Notes: a model not told the origin generated them from the sequence alone. Counted from the first letter of the stretch, positions 37,801 to 46,367 are shown. The stretch: DNA of 64,000 nt from an uncultured bacterium (GCA_937951895.1 CALFER010000025.1:62001-126000), one strand, 5' to 3'. Made by a program: numbers and translations.

Positions 37801-38049
37801 GTCGATCTCCATCAGCAGCTTTTCCAGCCTCGCCCCCGCCAACGCTTCGACTTCATCCGGGTCCAGACCGGGCATCTGGATCATGACATCGGCCATGGGA
37901 ACGGTAATCTGGGGTTCTTCCTCGCGGGGCGTTACAATCAGAGCGATGACGCCGACCAGAAATGAAACGATGATAAACAGAACCGAAAGGTGCGATGTCA
38001 GAAAGAGCCGCACGATTCGTGTCGTAAGGCTCATCTTCTCCCCATCCAT
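34801..38049 (-). CDS. RND efflux pump, inner-membrane transporter (AcrB/CusA superfamily)
   Basis: A 1,082-residue RND transporter with the usual two halves, each with a large periplasmic loop, and about twelve membrane helices. The proton-relay Asp pair is present in GLLVDDPIVDVENIYRHF. Other signatures are TPREEEPQITVP at the N-terminus, RPRQIRVELDIDAM, VALAVPMTLAFTLIGDTLVG, DMPEGTPLERTE and GIIALAGIVVRNSIILIDF near the C-terminus. It extrudes small molecules or metal ions; the substrate is not clear, but it lacks the Met-rich channel expected of a copper pump. ATG at 38049 has GGAGG eight bases upstream. Confidence 0.93.
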   Translation of the reverse strand: MDGEKMSLTTRIVRLFLTSHLSVLFIIVSFLVGVIALIVTPREEEPQITVPMADVMIQMPGLDPDEVEALAGARLEKLLMEIDGVENVYLMARPGIGIITVQFYVGEDRERSLVKLYNKIQSSIDLVPGDVRGWVVKPIEVDDVPIVTVTLTSDRYDDHELRRVAEEVQYAIQEIPSVGRSFIHGGRPRQIRVELDIDAMTSRNLSPMQLVQSIRGADANFPAGEQIIASRIVQLEAGTFLKSVDEVNNLVVGVSDGRPIYLRDVARITDGPAELVSYTWNGFGPAYEGRDGQIERGKLLPSVTLAIAKKKGQNAVTAAEEIVRLGNELRSKVIPDGIDVIVSRNYGETANEKVNELVKHLLIAVMTIVVLLAIALGVREAFIVALAVPMTLAFTLIGDTLVGYTINRVTLFALILSLGLLVDDPIVDVENIYRHFQLKKFPPFKATLVAIEEVRPPTILATLTVIVSFLPMFFVTGMMGPYMRPMPFNVPLAMLMSLVVAFTVTPWATYHLLKHEYHHKHEERDIRKGLIYRVYNATMQRLLSSPRKAWMFMTVILGLFIFSLMLVFIGAVPLKMLPYGNKDEFQLVIDMPEGTPLERTEVVARELGNYIATMNEVLHYQVYVGTASPFDFNGLVRHYFLREGTHVGDIRVNLVNKEHRSSKTHAIALRIRNDVNRIAEVYGANVKIVEPPPGPPVLAMVVAEIYGEPWMKMDALHTATRAVEKLFMETAGMVDVDTYLEDDQQKITFQVDKEKAMLHGITTEHVAQTLSLAGSGLPAGSLHVPGERNPLNIVLRLPLRDRASTDRFNALRIMAADGTLVPLSEITRIQESTVPKTIYHKNSHRVQYVTGEVVGVSPYKPIFAMQDAASRMESLRNLHINWRGEGEWKITLDVFRDLGLAFVGALIGIYILLLIQTHSLTMPMIIMAAIPLTLIGVLPGFWLLNVLFAGSSGGFADPIFFTATGMIGIIALAGIVVRNSIILIDFTQRSIREGHSIVEAIVLSGAVRFRPILLTASAAILGSWVIALDPIFSGLAWTFIFGIFSSTAFTLVVTPVIFWLLYHNRPAPGSEPAHTEGNTHDR

Positions 38050-38052
38050 GTC

Positions 38053-39126
38053 TCAGCCCTCCTGATCGTCGCGGATGACGACGCGATCGCCGGGTTCGAG
38101 ACCGGACAGCACTTCGATGCCGCCATCGTGTGTGTATCCGGTACGGATCAACCGAGTTTCAAGTCTCTGGCCGACAACAACCTGGGCCATCTCGATCTGC
38201 CCCACACGAAAAACAGCGCGTGGGTTGACGAGTATCATTTTTCGGTCGCTCAGAGGAAGATAACAGCGTCCGAACATGCCGGGTTTGAGCTCGGGATGCG
38301 GTTCGAGACTGATTCGCATGAGAAAGGACCGTGATCGCGGATCACTGCTCGGAACAATCTCGTCAACCCTGCCGGGAATGTCCCGGTCCAGGGTATCGAC
38401 ACGAACCATGAGTGATTTCCCGATCGAGATGATCTCCCGGCGAGATTCCGGCACGAACGCCTCCAATCGGAACGCTTCGGTGTCACCCATCCTGAGCAGT
38501 GGGACCCCGGGTGCTGCGAGTGTTCCGACATCCGACAACTTTTCGATGATCACACCGCTGTACGGAGATCGGATTTCCGTGAATCCGAGCATGACAGTCA
38601 TTTCCTCGATCCCTTTCTGCGCTTCATTCACTTTGGCTCGGGCCATCTGATACTGAGCATCGACAGACTCGAATTCAGCTTGAGTCGCCGCGCCTGTTTC
38701 CCTGAGATTCTGGTAGCGTTTGTAGGTGTTTTCAGCCTGTGTGCAGGCTGCGTTCGCAGCAGAAAGGCCGGATTTCGCCTGGCCAAGCCTGGCTTCCAGA
38801 TCGCGCCGATCCAGTTCGATCAGCAGATCACCGGCCTTGACCAGGTCGCCCGCCTTGACGTGGATCTCGCGAACATGCGCCGGCGCTTTCGACGTGATGA
38901 CGGTTTCTTTCCTGGAACTCAAGGTTCCGATCACGGTCTCGAAATTGGCGACACTCGATTCGACCACCTCTTCCGATTTCAATGTCGATACATCCATCGG
39001 CGGCAACGGTGTCTGGCCCGGATCGATCCGATGGCCGAGATAACCCTGCATGTCCATGAAAACAAGCACGAGAATGATAAAAACAATTGCGGCACCTGCA
39101 TATCGAATGGTGTTAGATCTGCTCAT
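38053..39126 (-). CDS. RND efflux periplasmic adaptor (membrane fusion protein)
   Basis: A 357-residue adaptor anchored by an N-terminal helix (AAIVFIILVLVFMDMQGYL). It has the half-lipoyl segment (SKAPAHVREIHVKAGDLVKAGDLLIELD), a coiled-coil hairpin (AKSGLSAANAACTQAENTYK to KVNEAQKGIEEM), the second half-lipoyl (FTEIRSPYSGVIIEKLSDVG) and beta-barrel domains. It bridges the RND pump and the TolC-like channel. ATGA overlap with the tolC-like gene. Confidence 0.92.
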   Translation of the reverse strand: MSRSNTIRYAGAAIVFIILVLVFMDMQGYLGHRIDPGQTPLPPMDVSTLKSEEVVESSVANFETVIGTLSSRKETVITSKAPAHVREIHVKAGDLVKAGDLLIELDRRDLEARLGQAKSGLSAANAACTQAENTYKRYQNLRETGAATQAEFESVDAQYQMARAKVNEAQKGIEEMTVMLGFTEIRSPYSGVIIEKLSDVGTLAAPGVPLLRMGDTEAFRLEAFVPESRREIISIGKSLMVRVDTLDRDIPGRVDEIVPSSDPRSRSFLMRISLEPHPELKPGMFGRCYLPLSDRKMILVNPRAVFRVGQIEMAQVVVGQRLETRLIRTGYTHDGGIEVLSGLEPGDRVVIRDDQEG

Positions 39127-40556
39127 CGTGTAACCTCCTGCATTTCCTCAGACTCCATGGTTCTTGCTATCGGGACCGGGCACCGATCTGGTTCCAGCCA
39201 GCGCGTGTAGAGATGTCCAACTGCGCGGCACAGTGTATTGCTTCCCAGAAGGAGATCATGCTGAGCACTCAGCAGACCCAGTCTGGCCTGTGAAAGACCG
39301 AGTTCGGCTCGCTGGAGATCCAGGATGCCGGCGACGCCTTCCTCATATCGCTGCCGCACGATTCTCAACCCCTCCTCAGCCTGCTGGACTGCAGTGCTGA
39401 TGACTTCGAGTCGCTGGGTGGCACTTCGCAACTCCCAATACGCACTCTCAACATCCAATCTCACACGGTCCGCCTGAGCCTGCTTCATGTGACGGAGCGC
39501 ATCCTGCTGATACCGGGCCTGCCTCACCCGATACATGTCGCCTGTTCCGTTGAAAAGATTGAACTTGAGCGACAGCGCGAGCGTGACCGAATCGGCTCCG
39601 TCCTGCATGGGCGACTCGCCGTGATAATCATAGGAACCGCGCGCGTTGAGATTCGGGAGAAACGGAGCGCGTGCGATGTCGACCATGTGGCCGGCGATTT
39701 CATATTCGTATTGCAGTGCCTGCAACTCCGGTCGATCGGCGAGTGCCCACATGATCAGTTGCTCCAGTTCAACATCCGGACAACCACCTCCGCCAAGATC
39801 ACCGGAGGGGATATAGACCTTTCCCGAAGGGCTGCCCAGGGTTGAAGTAAAACCGGCCAGCGCGAGGCGAAGCTGATGCTCCGCAGTAATCGCACGTTCG
39901 CGGGTTTCTGCGGTATGAACGTCCGCCTGCAGAACATCGGAACGTACGACTAGCCCCTGTTCAAATCGGTCTCGTATCATCTCCAGATTCAACTCGGCCG
40001 TCCTCAGCGCCTCATCCGTCACTCGTTTGTTCTCTCGTGCGAGAACCGCTCCGAGATAGGACCGGATCACCTGGAAAAGCAATTCTTCCGTGACCCGTCT
40101 GGCCTCGGCTTCCGCCTTGTCCCGCGCGCTCTTTGCGAGCTGATACCCGGACCACTCCTGGCCGCCATTGTAAATCGGCTGGCTCAGAATGACCGAGGTG
40201 GAATGGTCGGTCAGTGCATCGGGATCGTTCAGAAGATCCGGGTTGAAGTTTCTCTGCTCGATCCGTCCCTGGTTGAGAAGTGTTCCGAAAGCGGCGACGG
40301 GTTGATCAGTCCTTACAAGGCTCTGCTCGATGTCCAGTTTCGGAAAAAAAGCCGCTCTCCCCGCAGACACGGCGCTCCGGGAGGCTTCAACCTGAGCGCG
40401 CGTTGCGGCGATACTCGGATTGGATTCATAGGCCATCCGAACGGCATCTTCGAGTGATACCGGAGACGGATCGGATGCCAGTAGTGGTGGATTCCCGGCA
40501 GTCATCGAGATCATCGCGACAAACAGCATTGATCGAAAGTATGTGGTCATTTCCAT
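39123..40556 (-). CDS. TolC-family outer-membrane efflux channel
   Basis: A 477-residue outer-membrane factor with signal peptide (FRSMLFVAMISMTAGNPPLLAS) and two OEP repeats: LEDAVRMAYESNPSIAATRA opens the first, ELEQLIMWALADRPELQALQ the second, each ending in long coiled coils (YEEGVAGILDLQRAELGLSQ). ATG at 40556 has AAAGGAGG upstream. It is the first gene of the efflux operon, divergent from the receiver-TPR gene. Confidence 0.92.
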   Translation of the reverse strand: MEMTTYFRSMLFVAMISMTAGNPPLLASDPSPVSLEDAVRMAYESNPSIAATRAQVEASRSAVSAGRAAFFPKLDIEQSLVRTDQPVAAFGTLLNQGRIEQRNFNPDLLNDPDALTDHSTSVILSQPIYNGGQEWSGYQLAKSARDKAEAEARRVTEELLFQVIRSYLGAVLARENKRVTDEALRTAELNLEMIRDRFEQGLVVRSDVLQADVHTAETRERAITAEHQLRLALAGFTSTLGSPSGKVYIPSGDLGGGGCPDVELEQLIMWALADRPELQALQYEYEIAGHMVDIARAPFLPNLNARGSYDYHGESPMQDGADSVTLALSLKFNLFNGTGDMYRVRQARYQQDALRHMKQAQADRVRLDVESAYWELRSATQRLEVISTAVQQAEEGLRIVRQRYEEGVAGILDLQRAELGLSQARLGLLSAQHDLLLGSNTLCRAVGHLYTRWLEPDRCPVPIARTMESEEMQEVTR

Positions 40557-40644
40557 GAACCTCCTTTTCCCGGACCCGTCAATTAGAAAAAAACACCTCA
40601 CGCAAGTTACAGGGAAAATCGTCTCGAGTTCGCGACGGTATGCC

Positions 40645-40662
40645 GTGTATCAAAAAATACAC
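40645..40662. promoter_or_regulatory. Inverted repeat in the efflux operon / receiver gene divergent region
   Basis: GTGTAT-N6-ATACAC, an AT-rich dyad in the 245-base divergent region between the tolC-like gene and the receiver-TPR gene. The size fits a helix-turn-helix dimer operator. No coding sequence or clear terminator was seen in the rest of this region. Confidence 0.35.
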
Positions 40663-40802
40663 ATAGCTTCGCCATCGCTATCTGCTACATCGTATACGTT
40701 TCGGCAAGTATTGTCGTTATATGTGGTCGTGATTCCATAGATATCGGAAAAATATGGAGAATCCACCCGAATCTGATATATTGAAAACTGTGGAGGAGTT
40801 CG

Positions 40803-42794
40803 ATGCAGAAGACGGTGCTGATTGCCGATGACGATCATTTTACCTGCGAATTACTGAAGTATGTCGTCGAGAGCCAGGGGCTTCGCGCTCTGACCTGTCA
40901 CGATGGACATGAGCTGCTGATGACCCTCCGCAACGAAATGGTTCATATGATCTTCCTGGATGCGCTGATGCCGCGGATGAATGGGTTCGAGGCATTGCGG
41001 AAACTGGATCTGGAGGAACGGACACGGGTTATTCCGAAGATACTGATGACGGGGATCTACCGCTCGGAACAGATTCGGGAATATCTCCCCGCCGGAAATC
41101 TCATTAAAAAGGTTCTCTACAAACCAATTGCTCTCGATCAATTCCAGGGTCTCATCGAGGAAAATCTGGATATCCGCTTCACTTCGCAGGTGTTCTTTCC
41201 GGATCCCATCAAACGAAAACCGGGGTTTGACAAGCGGATTGCGTCCAATGTCCAGACGGTTGAAAAGGGTGATCCGGGCAAGCGGCTGCTCGTCGTTCCT
41301 CTGCAGGGACCGCTGGGTCAGTTCCGGTTCGGGCAACTGCTCCAGTACATCGCCAATTCCGGCGGGTCGTGGCACATCGAAATCGCATCATCATCTGTTA
41401 CCGGCGGTATTGCGATTACCGATGGTCAGATTACCGCCTACTGGTCCTCGAACGAATCGGATTACGAGGAATTGACGTTCAAAGACAGGATGTCCCGTTT
41501 CTGCGTCGGGATTTTCAAACGACAAAGCAGCGACGTGCATCGCTGGTTGAATGGTCCCTCCGCCTCCGCGTTTACAGGCTTTCTGTATCGAATGGCCACC
41601 GCTCTGAATGGACGCTACACATTGAGCCGTTCGACGGATGAATCCGATTCCGCAAAGAAGATCAGCGCGATCTCATATCAGCAGATCATGAGCGAGATGA
41701 TGGGGTCGAACTTCTGTCCCGCCTTGATCCATGCCCATCTTCCGTTGACGGGATGCACGATCAGAGTATCGCCCCATTGCATCCCGTTACCTGTCGGCAT
41801 CGAGCTGACCGATAAACAGAAGAAACTGATCTACCTGATCGAACGAACCTCCGCGATCCAGGATATCTTAAGGCAGCGTGAAGAAGGCAGCAGTGAAACT
41901 CTCCAGTCAATCTTCAGCCTCTGGCTCGCAGGAATCGTGGAAATTCACCGCACGATTCAGGTCCAGCAGTCGATCTCCGCATCCAGAAGTAAAATCCGTG
42001 TGACTGAATCGGTTCCGGACGCGAAACAACCGGTGGAGGTGGAGGAATCGGAGGCTCCCAGACCGGTTGAGGAGACCACCAAAGTCGACTCTCCAACGGA
42101 TCGGCTGCGCCCCGTGTCTCGGAAGGATAAAGACATCCTCCATCTGTTTCATCTCGGCTTGCGCGCTCAGTATTATGAATTCCTCGGGGTGAACCCGAAA
42201 TGCACGGAAGAGGAGCTGGTGCGGGTGTTAAAACAGGCGAAATCACATTACATCGAAACTCCCGAAATCCTGGAACTGCCTGCCGAGTCCGTTCGTCGAT
42301 TCCAGAGCTTGAACATGTTTGTGAAATGTGCGATTGCCATGTTGGGCAGGCCCAAGAGCCGGAGTCGGTATGATGCGGCGCTTGCCGAGGAGTCCGTCGA
42401 GAAGCGGGAGTCGTTGTCGAAACAGCATTTTGAAATCGGGATGATGTATGTTGCCGAACAGAACCTGTTTCGCGGAGCCGCCGAACTGTGCCTCGCCATC
42501 CGCCTCAATCCCGCCAGGGAGGAGGCATATCTGCAACTGCTTCATGCCCTCGTCCAGGAACCCGATGGATTCGGGATCGTGTTCGATGTCGCACAGGACG
42601 CCGTCGATCGTTTTCCGAATCAGATCGAATTCCGTATCGTACTGGGTCAGTGTTACAAGGAAATCGGGCAGATGGAGAAGGCCACCGCCGAGTTTCTCAA
42701 GGTGCTGGACATCGACCCTGAGAATGCCGAGGCGATGCAGCATTTGTTGAGTGTCCCCGGACAGAACGCGGATCTGGGGTACATCATCGAGTGA
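40803..42794 (+). CDS. Receiver-DUF4388-J-like-TPR multidomain regulator
   Basis: A 663-residue cytoplasmic protein. Residues 1-125 are a receiver domain (IADDDHFTC, IFLDALMPRMNGFEAL, KVLYKPIALDQF). Residues ~160-400 resemble the DUF4388 (PATAN-like) pattern (LQGPLGQFRFGQLLQYIANS, GGIAITDGQITAYW). A charged linker leads to a J-domain-like helix set (YYEFLGVNPKCTEEELVRVLKQA, no HPD), then TPR-like helices to the end. This layout is typical of gliding and chemotaxis-associated regulators in delta-proteobacteria-like lineages. ATG at 40803 has GGAGGAG upstream. A two-component role is clear, the output is not. Confidence 0.75.
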   Translation: MQKTVLIADDDHFTCELLKYVVESQGLRALTCHDGHELLMTLRNEMVHMIFLDALMPRMNGFEALRKLDLEERTRVIPKILMTGIYRSEQIREYLPAGNLIKKVLYKPIALDQFQGLIEENLDIRFTSQVFFPDPIKRKPGFDKRIASNVQTVEKGDPGKRLLVVPLQGPLGQFRFGQLLQYIANSGGSWHIEIASSSVTGGIAITDGQITAYWSSNESDYEELTFKDRMSRFCVGIFKRQSSDVHRWLNGPSASAFTGFLYRMATALNGRYTLSRSTDESDSAKKISAISYQQIMSEMMGSNFCPALIHAHLPLTGCTIRVSPHCIPLPVGIELTDKQKKLIYLIERTSAIQDILRQREEGSSETLQSIFSLWLAGIVEIHRTIQVQQSISASRSKIRVTESVPDAKQPVEVEESEAPRPVEETTKVDSPTDRLRPVSRKDKDILHLFHLGLRAQYYEFLGVNPKCTEEELVRVLKQAKSHYIETPEILELPAESVRRFQSLNMFVKCAIAMLGRPKSRSRYDAALAEESVEKRESLSKQHFEIGMMYVAEQNLFRGAAELCLAIRLNPAREEAYLQLLHALVQEPDGFGIVFDVAQDAVDRFPNQIEFRIVLGQCYKEIGQMEKATAEFLKVLDIDPENAEAMQHLLSVPGQNADLGYIIE

Positions 42795-42862
42795 GAAGCG
42801 TTCGCGCACATTGAAATCCTGCCGCGGATCGCGTAGCATAAAAGCCACTCGGAGGGTTGGGA

Positions 42863-43588
42863 ATGAAACTGGCCATCGGATCCGATCATTCGGCTTTTGA
42901 ATTGAAACAGCATCTGATCACCACCATCAAAAACGGTGGGCATGAAATTGTCGATGTCGGGTGTTTCTCCAGGGACGCCGTCGATTATCCCGATATTGCG
43001 GCAGCGGTGGCCCGATGCATCACGTCCGGGCAGGTTTCCCTCGGTATCATGCTCGATGGCGCCGGCGTCGGGAGTTGCATGGCGGCCAATAAGATTAACG
43101 GGATCCGGGCCGCATTATGCAATGATCTCTACACCGCGCGGAACGCACGCGAGCACAACGACGCGAATATGCTGCTGATGGGATCGATGGTGATCGGTCC
43201 CGGCAAAGCGGCTCAGATAGTGGATCTCTTCGTTTCGTCTCACTTCCAGGGAGGCCGCCATCAGCGGCGGATCGATAAACTCATGGCGCTGGAATCCCCC
43301 TCCCGGATTCCTTCTGCTGACGCTGCCGATTCCTCGGCAATCGGTGAACTCGTCCGCAAAGTTCTCGGCGCGGTTCAACTGAATGATCACCCAACCACCG
43401 CACCCGTCTGCGGCTCGGTGCCCCCGCCTGCAACAACCGGAAAACCGATGGTGATCACAGAGGCGTGGCTCCGGGAGCAACAACGAGTGTCGCCCGGTAC
43501 CATCACGATTCCGCGCGGAGCCCTGATCACACCTCTGGCGAAGGATTTCATCAAGGATCAGCATATTCGAATCGAATCGACATCGTGA
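42863..43588 (+). CDS. rpiB: Ribose-5-phosphate isomerase B with C-terminal extension
   Basis: RpiB/LacB-type sugar-phosphate isomerase, interconverting ribose-5-P and ribulose-5-P. The core (residues 1-145) has IGSDHSAFELKQHL, DYPDIAAAVA, GIMLDGAGVGSCMAANK and REHNDANMLLMGSMVIG. The usual catalytic CGTG loop reads DGAG here, so Cys is replaced by Asp. About 95 extra residues follow, ending in GTITIPRGALITPLAKDFIKDQ, a motif also seen at the tails of microcompartment-locus enzymes. ATG at 42863 has GGAGG upstream. Confidence 0.8.
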   Translation: MKLAIGSDHSAFELKQHLITTIKNGGHEIVDVGCFSRDAVDYPDIAAAVARCITSGQVSLGIMLDGAGVGSCMAANKINGIRAALCNDLYTARNAREHNDANMLLMGSMVIGPGKAAQIVDLFVSSHFQGGRHQRRIDKLMALESPSRIPSADAADSSAIGELVRKVLGAVQLNDHPTTAPVCGSVPPPATTGKPMVITEAWLREQQRVSPGTITIPRGALITPLAKDFIKDQHIRIESTS

Positions 43589-43589
43589 T

Positions 43590-44252
43590 GTGAGAAATCC
43601 AGAACCGAATCGCACCTCCATCTCATTCGGACGCCAGCTCAAGTTCGATCCCGGAGCTGTCATTTTTGCCGAAGGGGGGGCAGGGACGGAGATGTACGTC
43701 ATCGTATCGGGGCGTGTCCGGATCTTCATCGGGACCGGCGAGCGCTCGATCACCATGGCTCGGTTGAAAAAGGGTGATTTCTTCGGTGAGATGTCATTGC
43801 TCGAAGAACTGCCTCGATCCGCGAGCGCCGAGGCGGAGGATGAGGTGGAGCTCGTTGCGCTGAGCAAGAAGGATTTTATGTTCATGATTCAGCAGCACCC
43901 CGAGATCGCGATGAAGATACTCGGTAAATTCTCCTCCAGACTCCGTGACGCCAATCGCCTCATCGAACTGCTCCTGCTCGGGGATCATACCGGTATGATC
44001 ATTCACAAGCTGGTGACAATGGGGTTGCTGCAATTTGGATATAACGGGAAGATGCCCAATGAGTGGTTCCTTCCGATCACCAGTGAGCAGTTCGCGACAG
44101 AATGCGGTATTCCTCTGGAACAGGTCCGGACCGTCCTGAAAGAACTCGATCGAATCGGCCTCGCCACAGTCGGCCCGGATGGCATCATCATTCGGAAACA
44201 CCGGAAACTGAAAAGCTATCTGGAGTATCTGAACTGGAAGCTACAAACCTGA
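43590..44252 (+). CDS. Crp/Fnr-family transcription regulator
   Basis: A 220-residue regulator: cyclic-nucleotide-binding fold (ISFGRQLKFDPGAVIFAEGG, MYVIVSGRVRIF, KKGDFFGEMSLLEELPRSAS) followed by a C-terminal winged helix (PITSEQFATECGIPLEQVRTVLKEL). The GEMSLLEELPRSAS cassette is close to the cAMP-binding type, and there are no N-terminal cysteines for an Fnr cluster. GTG at 43590 begins one base after the rpiB stop. Its 3' end overlaps the convergent TatD-fusion gene by 12 bases. Confidence 0.88.
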   Translation: MRNPEPNRTSISFGRQLKFDPGAVIFAEGGAGTEMYVIVSGRVRIFIGTGERSITMARLKKGDFFGEMSLLEELPRSASAEAEDEVELVALSKKDFMFMIQQHPEIAMKILGKFSSRLRDANRLIELLLLGDHTGMIIHKLVTMGLLQFGYNGKMPNEWFLPITSEQFATECGIPLEQVRTVLKELDRIGLATVGPDGIIIRKHRKLKSYLEYLNWKLQT

Positions 44253-45656
44253 CTCGGCCCCGGACCCAGACTCAGCGCGTCCGATTGCCCCTGCTGACTG
44301 CTGATACCGGCGAATGCGGAACGGTGTGCCGAGATGCAGGGCGAGATTCCGGCAGGATTCAATATCCACTCCCTCGGCGTCTACGGCGGAGACGGTCATC
44401 TGCATCCTCGGGAATCGGTGACAGGTGCGTATGAACGCAAGCGCCTCCTCCCGTGCCCGGATGGCATCATTGCGCGGATTGCAGATCTCGCGAAAGGACT
44501 GTGCATCGTGACCCCCGATCGATACATCGATGTGATCGATGACGGCGGACAGTTGCTCGCATAGCCTCTCGATGTTGTCCGAATCGAAGTTGGCGCAGGT
44601 GTTGATCCGAACGAAGATCCCGTCTTTCTTCAGTTCGTGTGCGATCTGAAGGACGACACCGGCCCTCAATAACGGTTCTCCGAATCCGCAGAAACACACT
44701 TCCTTGTACCCGGAATGACGAGCGGCATCCGCAAGGATTTCCGGGACGGACGGTTCATGATCGAGTATGAGATGCCAGCCGAAGTAATACTCCGATTGAT
44801 TCCGAATGCAGTATCGACACCGATTCAGGCATCGATTCGTGATGTTGATGTACAGCGTATCGCGTATCCGATAACAGACTGTTCCGCGTGGCGCCGGTTG
44901 GCCCAGGCCGAATGCGCGATGAAGATTTGTTCGGTTCACGCGCATGAGATCGTTGCGGGTGCAACCCCTCAATTCCGCCATCGCATCGTAGATGTATGAA
45001 ATGAATCGGGGTTCATTTCGGTTGCCTCTGAGAGGTTCCGGTGCGAGATAGGGGCTGTCGGTTTCGAGAAGAAGGGTGTCGATCGGGAGCCGGGACGCAA
45101 CGGTTCGCAATCCCTGCATCTTCTTGAAGGTCACCATGCCGCCGAAGGAAATGAAATACCCCAGCCGAGTGAATTCGAGGGCCTGACTGAAAGTCCCCGT
45201 GAAGCAGTGGATCACGCCCCGATGTTCGAAGCCTGATCGGCTTTTCAACAGCTCAAGCAGATCGTCATAGGCATCTCGACAGTGGAAAATGATCGGACAT
45301 CCGATTGTTTCGGCGATATCGAGATGCGAATAGAGCACGTCGAGCTGATTGGATGGGGGAGAAAAGTTGTAATGGAAATCAAGCCCGATTTCGCCCATCA
45401 ATCCGGACTCGCGGACCAGACGCTCGATTGCTTTCGGCGCTGTGGCGTTCCAGTCGGAAGCGTTGTGCGGGTGGACGCCTGCAGCCCAGAAACACTCCGG
45501 ATGGGATCGGCAGATTGCGCGGGCCGACTCGGAGTCTTCGATGGTGGTTCCGGGTGACACGATCAAGTGAACACCGGTCTCTCGAGCCGAACGGATGACG
45601 GATTCGAGATCGTGATGAAAGCGGGGGTCTGTCAGGTGTGCATGGCTGTCGATCAT
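44241..45656 (-). CDS. TatD nuclease-radical SAM fusion
   Basis: A 471-residue fusion. Residues 1-255 are a TatD metal-dependent DNase (MIDSHAHLTDPRF, GEIGLDFHY, IIFHCRDAYDDLLELL, HCFTGTFSQALEF, LLLETDSPYLAPEPLRG). From ~265 comes a radical SAM domain with NITNRCLNRCRYC (CxxxCxxC cluster) and CFCGFGEPLLR. Separate TatD-linked radical SAM proteins (TIGR04038-like) are known next to tatD; here they are one polypeptide. ATG at 45656 follows the HU terminator directly; a longer open frame upstream is unlikely. Confidence 0.88.
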   Translation of the reverse strand: MIDSHAHLTDPRFHHDLESVIRSARETGVHLIVSPGTTIEDSESARAICRSHPECFWAAGVHPHNASDWNATAPKAIERLVRESGLMGEIGLDFHYNFSPPSNQLDVLYSHLDIAETIGCPIIFHCRDAYDDLLELLKSRSGFEHRGVIHCFTGTFSQALEFTRLGYFISFGGMVTFKKMQGLRTVASRLPIDTLLLETDSPYLAPEPLRGNRNEPRFISYIYDAMAELRGCTRNDLMRVNRTNLHRAFGLGQPAPRGTVCYRIRDTLYINITNRCLNRCRYCIRNQSEYYFGWHLILDHEPSVPEILADAARHSGYKEVCFCGFGEPLLRAGVVLQIAHELKKDGIFVRINTCANFDSDNIERLCEQLSAVIDHIDVSIGGHDAQSFREICNPRNDAIRAREEALAFIRTCHRFPRMQMTVSAVDAEGVDIESCRNLALHLGTPFRIRRYQQSAGAIGRAESGSGAESGL

Positions 45657-45666
45657 GATTGCCTTG

Positions 45667-45696
45667 AAAAAAAGAGCAACCGCGCAGGGTTGCTCT
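45667..45696 (-). terminator. Rho-independent terminator after HU
   Basis: Minus strand hairpin AGAGCAACC-N6-GGTTGCTCT followed by seven T. It lies 37 bases after the HU stop and ends just before the TatD-fusion start. Confidence 0.9.
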
Positions 45697-45732
45697 TCGA
45701 AACACACTTGGGTTGTCGAGTATCAGGAAGGA

Positions 45733-46005
45733 CTAGGAAACAGCATCCTTGAGGGCTTTTCCGGGTTTGAACTTCGGAACTGTGCTGGCCGGGATCTTGA
45801 TCACATCACCGGTCTTGGGATTGCGGCCCTTGCGCGCCGGCCGTTTGGTCACATGGAAGGTTCCAAAACCAACGAATGTTACCTTCTCCTGGTTGGCGAG
45901 TGCATCGGTGATTCCGTCGAGCATCGCGTTGAGTGCCTTCTCGGCTACGGTTTTAGTGATTCCTGCTTCCTCGGCGATCGTTACAATCAATTCTTTCTTT
46001 GTCAC
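45733..46005 (-). CDS. hup: DNA-binding protein HU
   Basis: A 90-residue histone-like protein: MTKKELIVTIAEEAGITKT start, GFGTFHVTKRPARKGRNPKT DNA-binding arm, and IPASTVPKFKPGKALKDAV ending. All are HU/IHF hallmarks. GTG start at 46005 with GGAGG upstream. It has its own consensus-like promoter and terminator, so it is a single-gene transcript. Confidence 0.96.
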   Translation of the reverse strand: MTKKELIVTIAEEAGITKTVAEKALNAMLDGITDALANQEKVTFVGFGTFHVTKRPARKGRNPKTGDVIKIPASTVPKFKPGKALKDAVS

Positions 46006-46068
46006 GGAGCAACCCTCCCTTAATTAAGGTTATCCAATAAGACCCTTCACACCTGGTAACAATAGGAA

Positions 46069-46096
46069 ATTATGGATAAGGCAAGTTTTATGTCAA
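46069..46096 (-). promoter_or_regulatory. Sigma-70 promoter for HU
   Basis: Minus strand TTGACA (46096-46091), 16-base spacer, CATAAT (46074-46069). The -35 box is perfect and the -10 box matches five of six. Confidence 0.75.
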
Positions 46097-46130
46097 GAGC
46101 AAAAAAATAAAAATGTGCAGAAAATCGCGG

Positions 46131-46367
46131 TCAGGCGCGCTTTTTCAATTCCTGATCGATCTTTTTCATCAATGTGAAGAACGATTCCCAGTTTTCCGAG
46201 TGAAAACGGACCCCTTTTTTCGTGGGACCCTTGTACCCATCGCCATCCCCGTCGAGATACTCGCGGATATCGACATAAAGCTCGTTCTTGAACTTCGTCA
46301 GTGTGGCTTTGATTTTAGAATCATCCTTTTTCTGTATCAAACCGATCTCGATGCTATCATTTGACAT
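46131..46367 (-). CDS. PC4-like single-stranded DNA-binding protein
   Basis: A 78-residue protein: IQKKDDSKIKATLTKFKNEL, VDIREYL, GYKGPTKKGVRFHSENW and a final helix. This is the PC4/YdbC coactivator fold, which in bacteria binds single-stranded DNA or RNA. ATG at 46367 with AAAGGA upstream. It lies just before HU on the same strand and is divergent from the glycosyltransferase gene. Confidence 0.82.
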   Translation of the reverse strand: MSNDSIEIGLIQKKDDSKIKATLTKFKNELYVDIREYLDGDGDGYKGPTKKGVRFHSENWESFFTLMKKIDQELKKRA

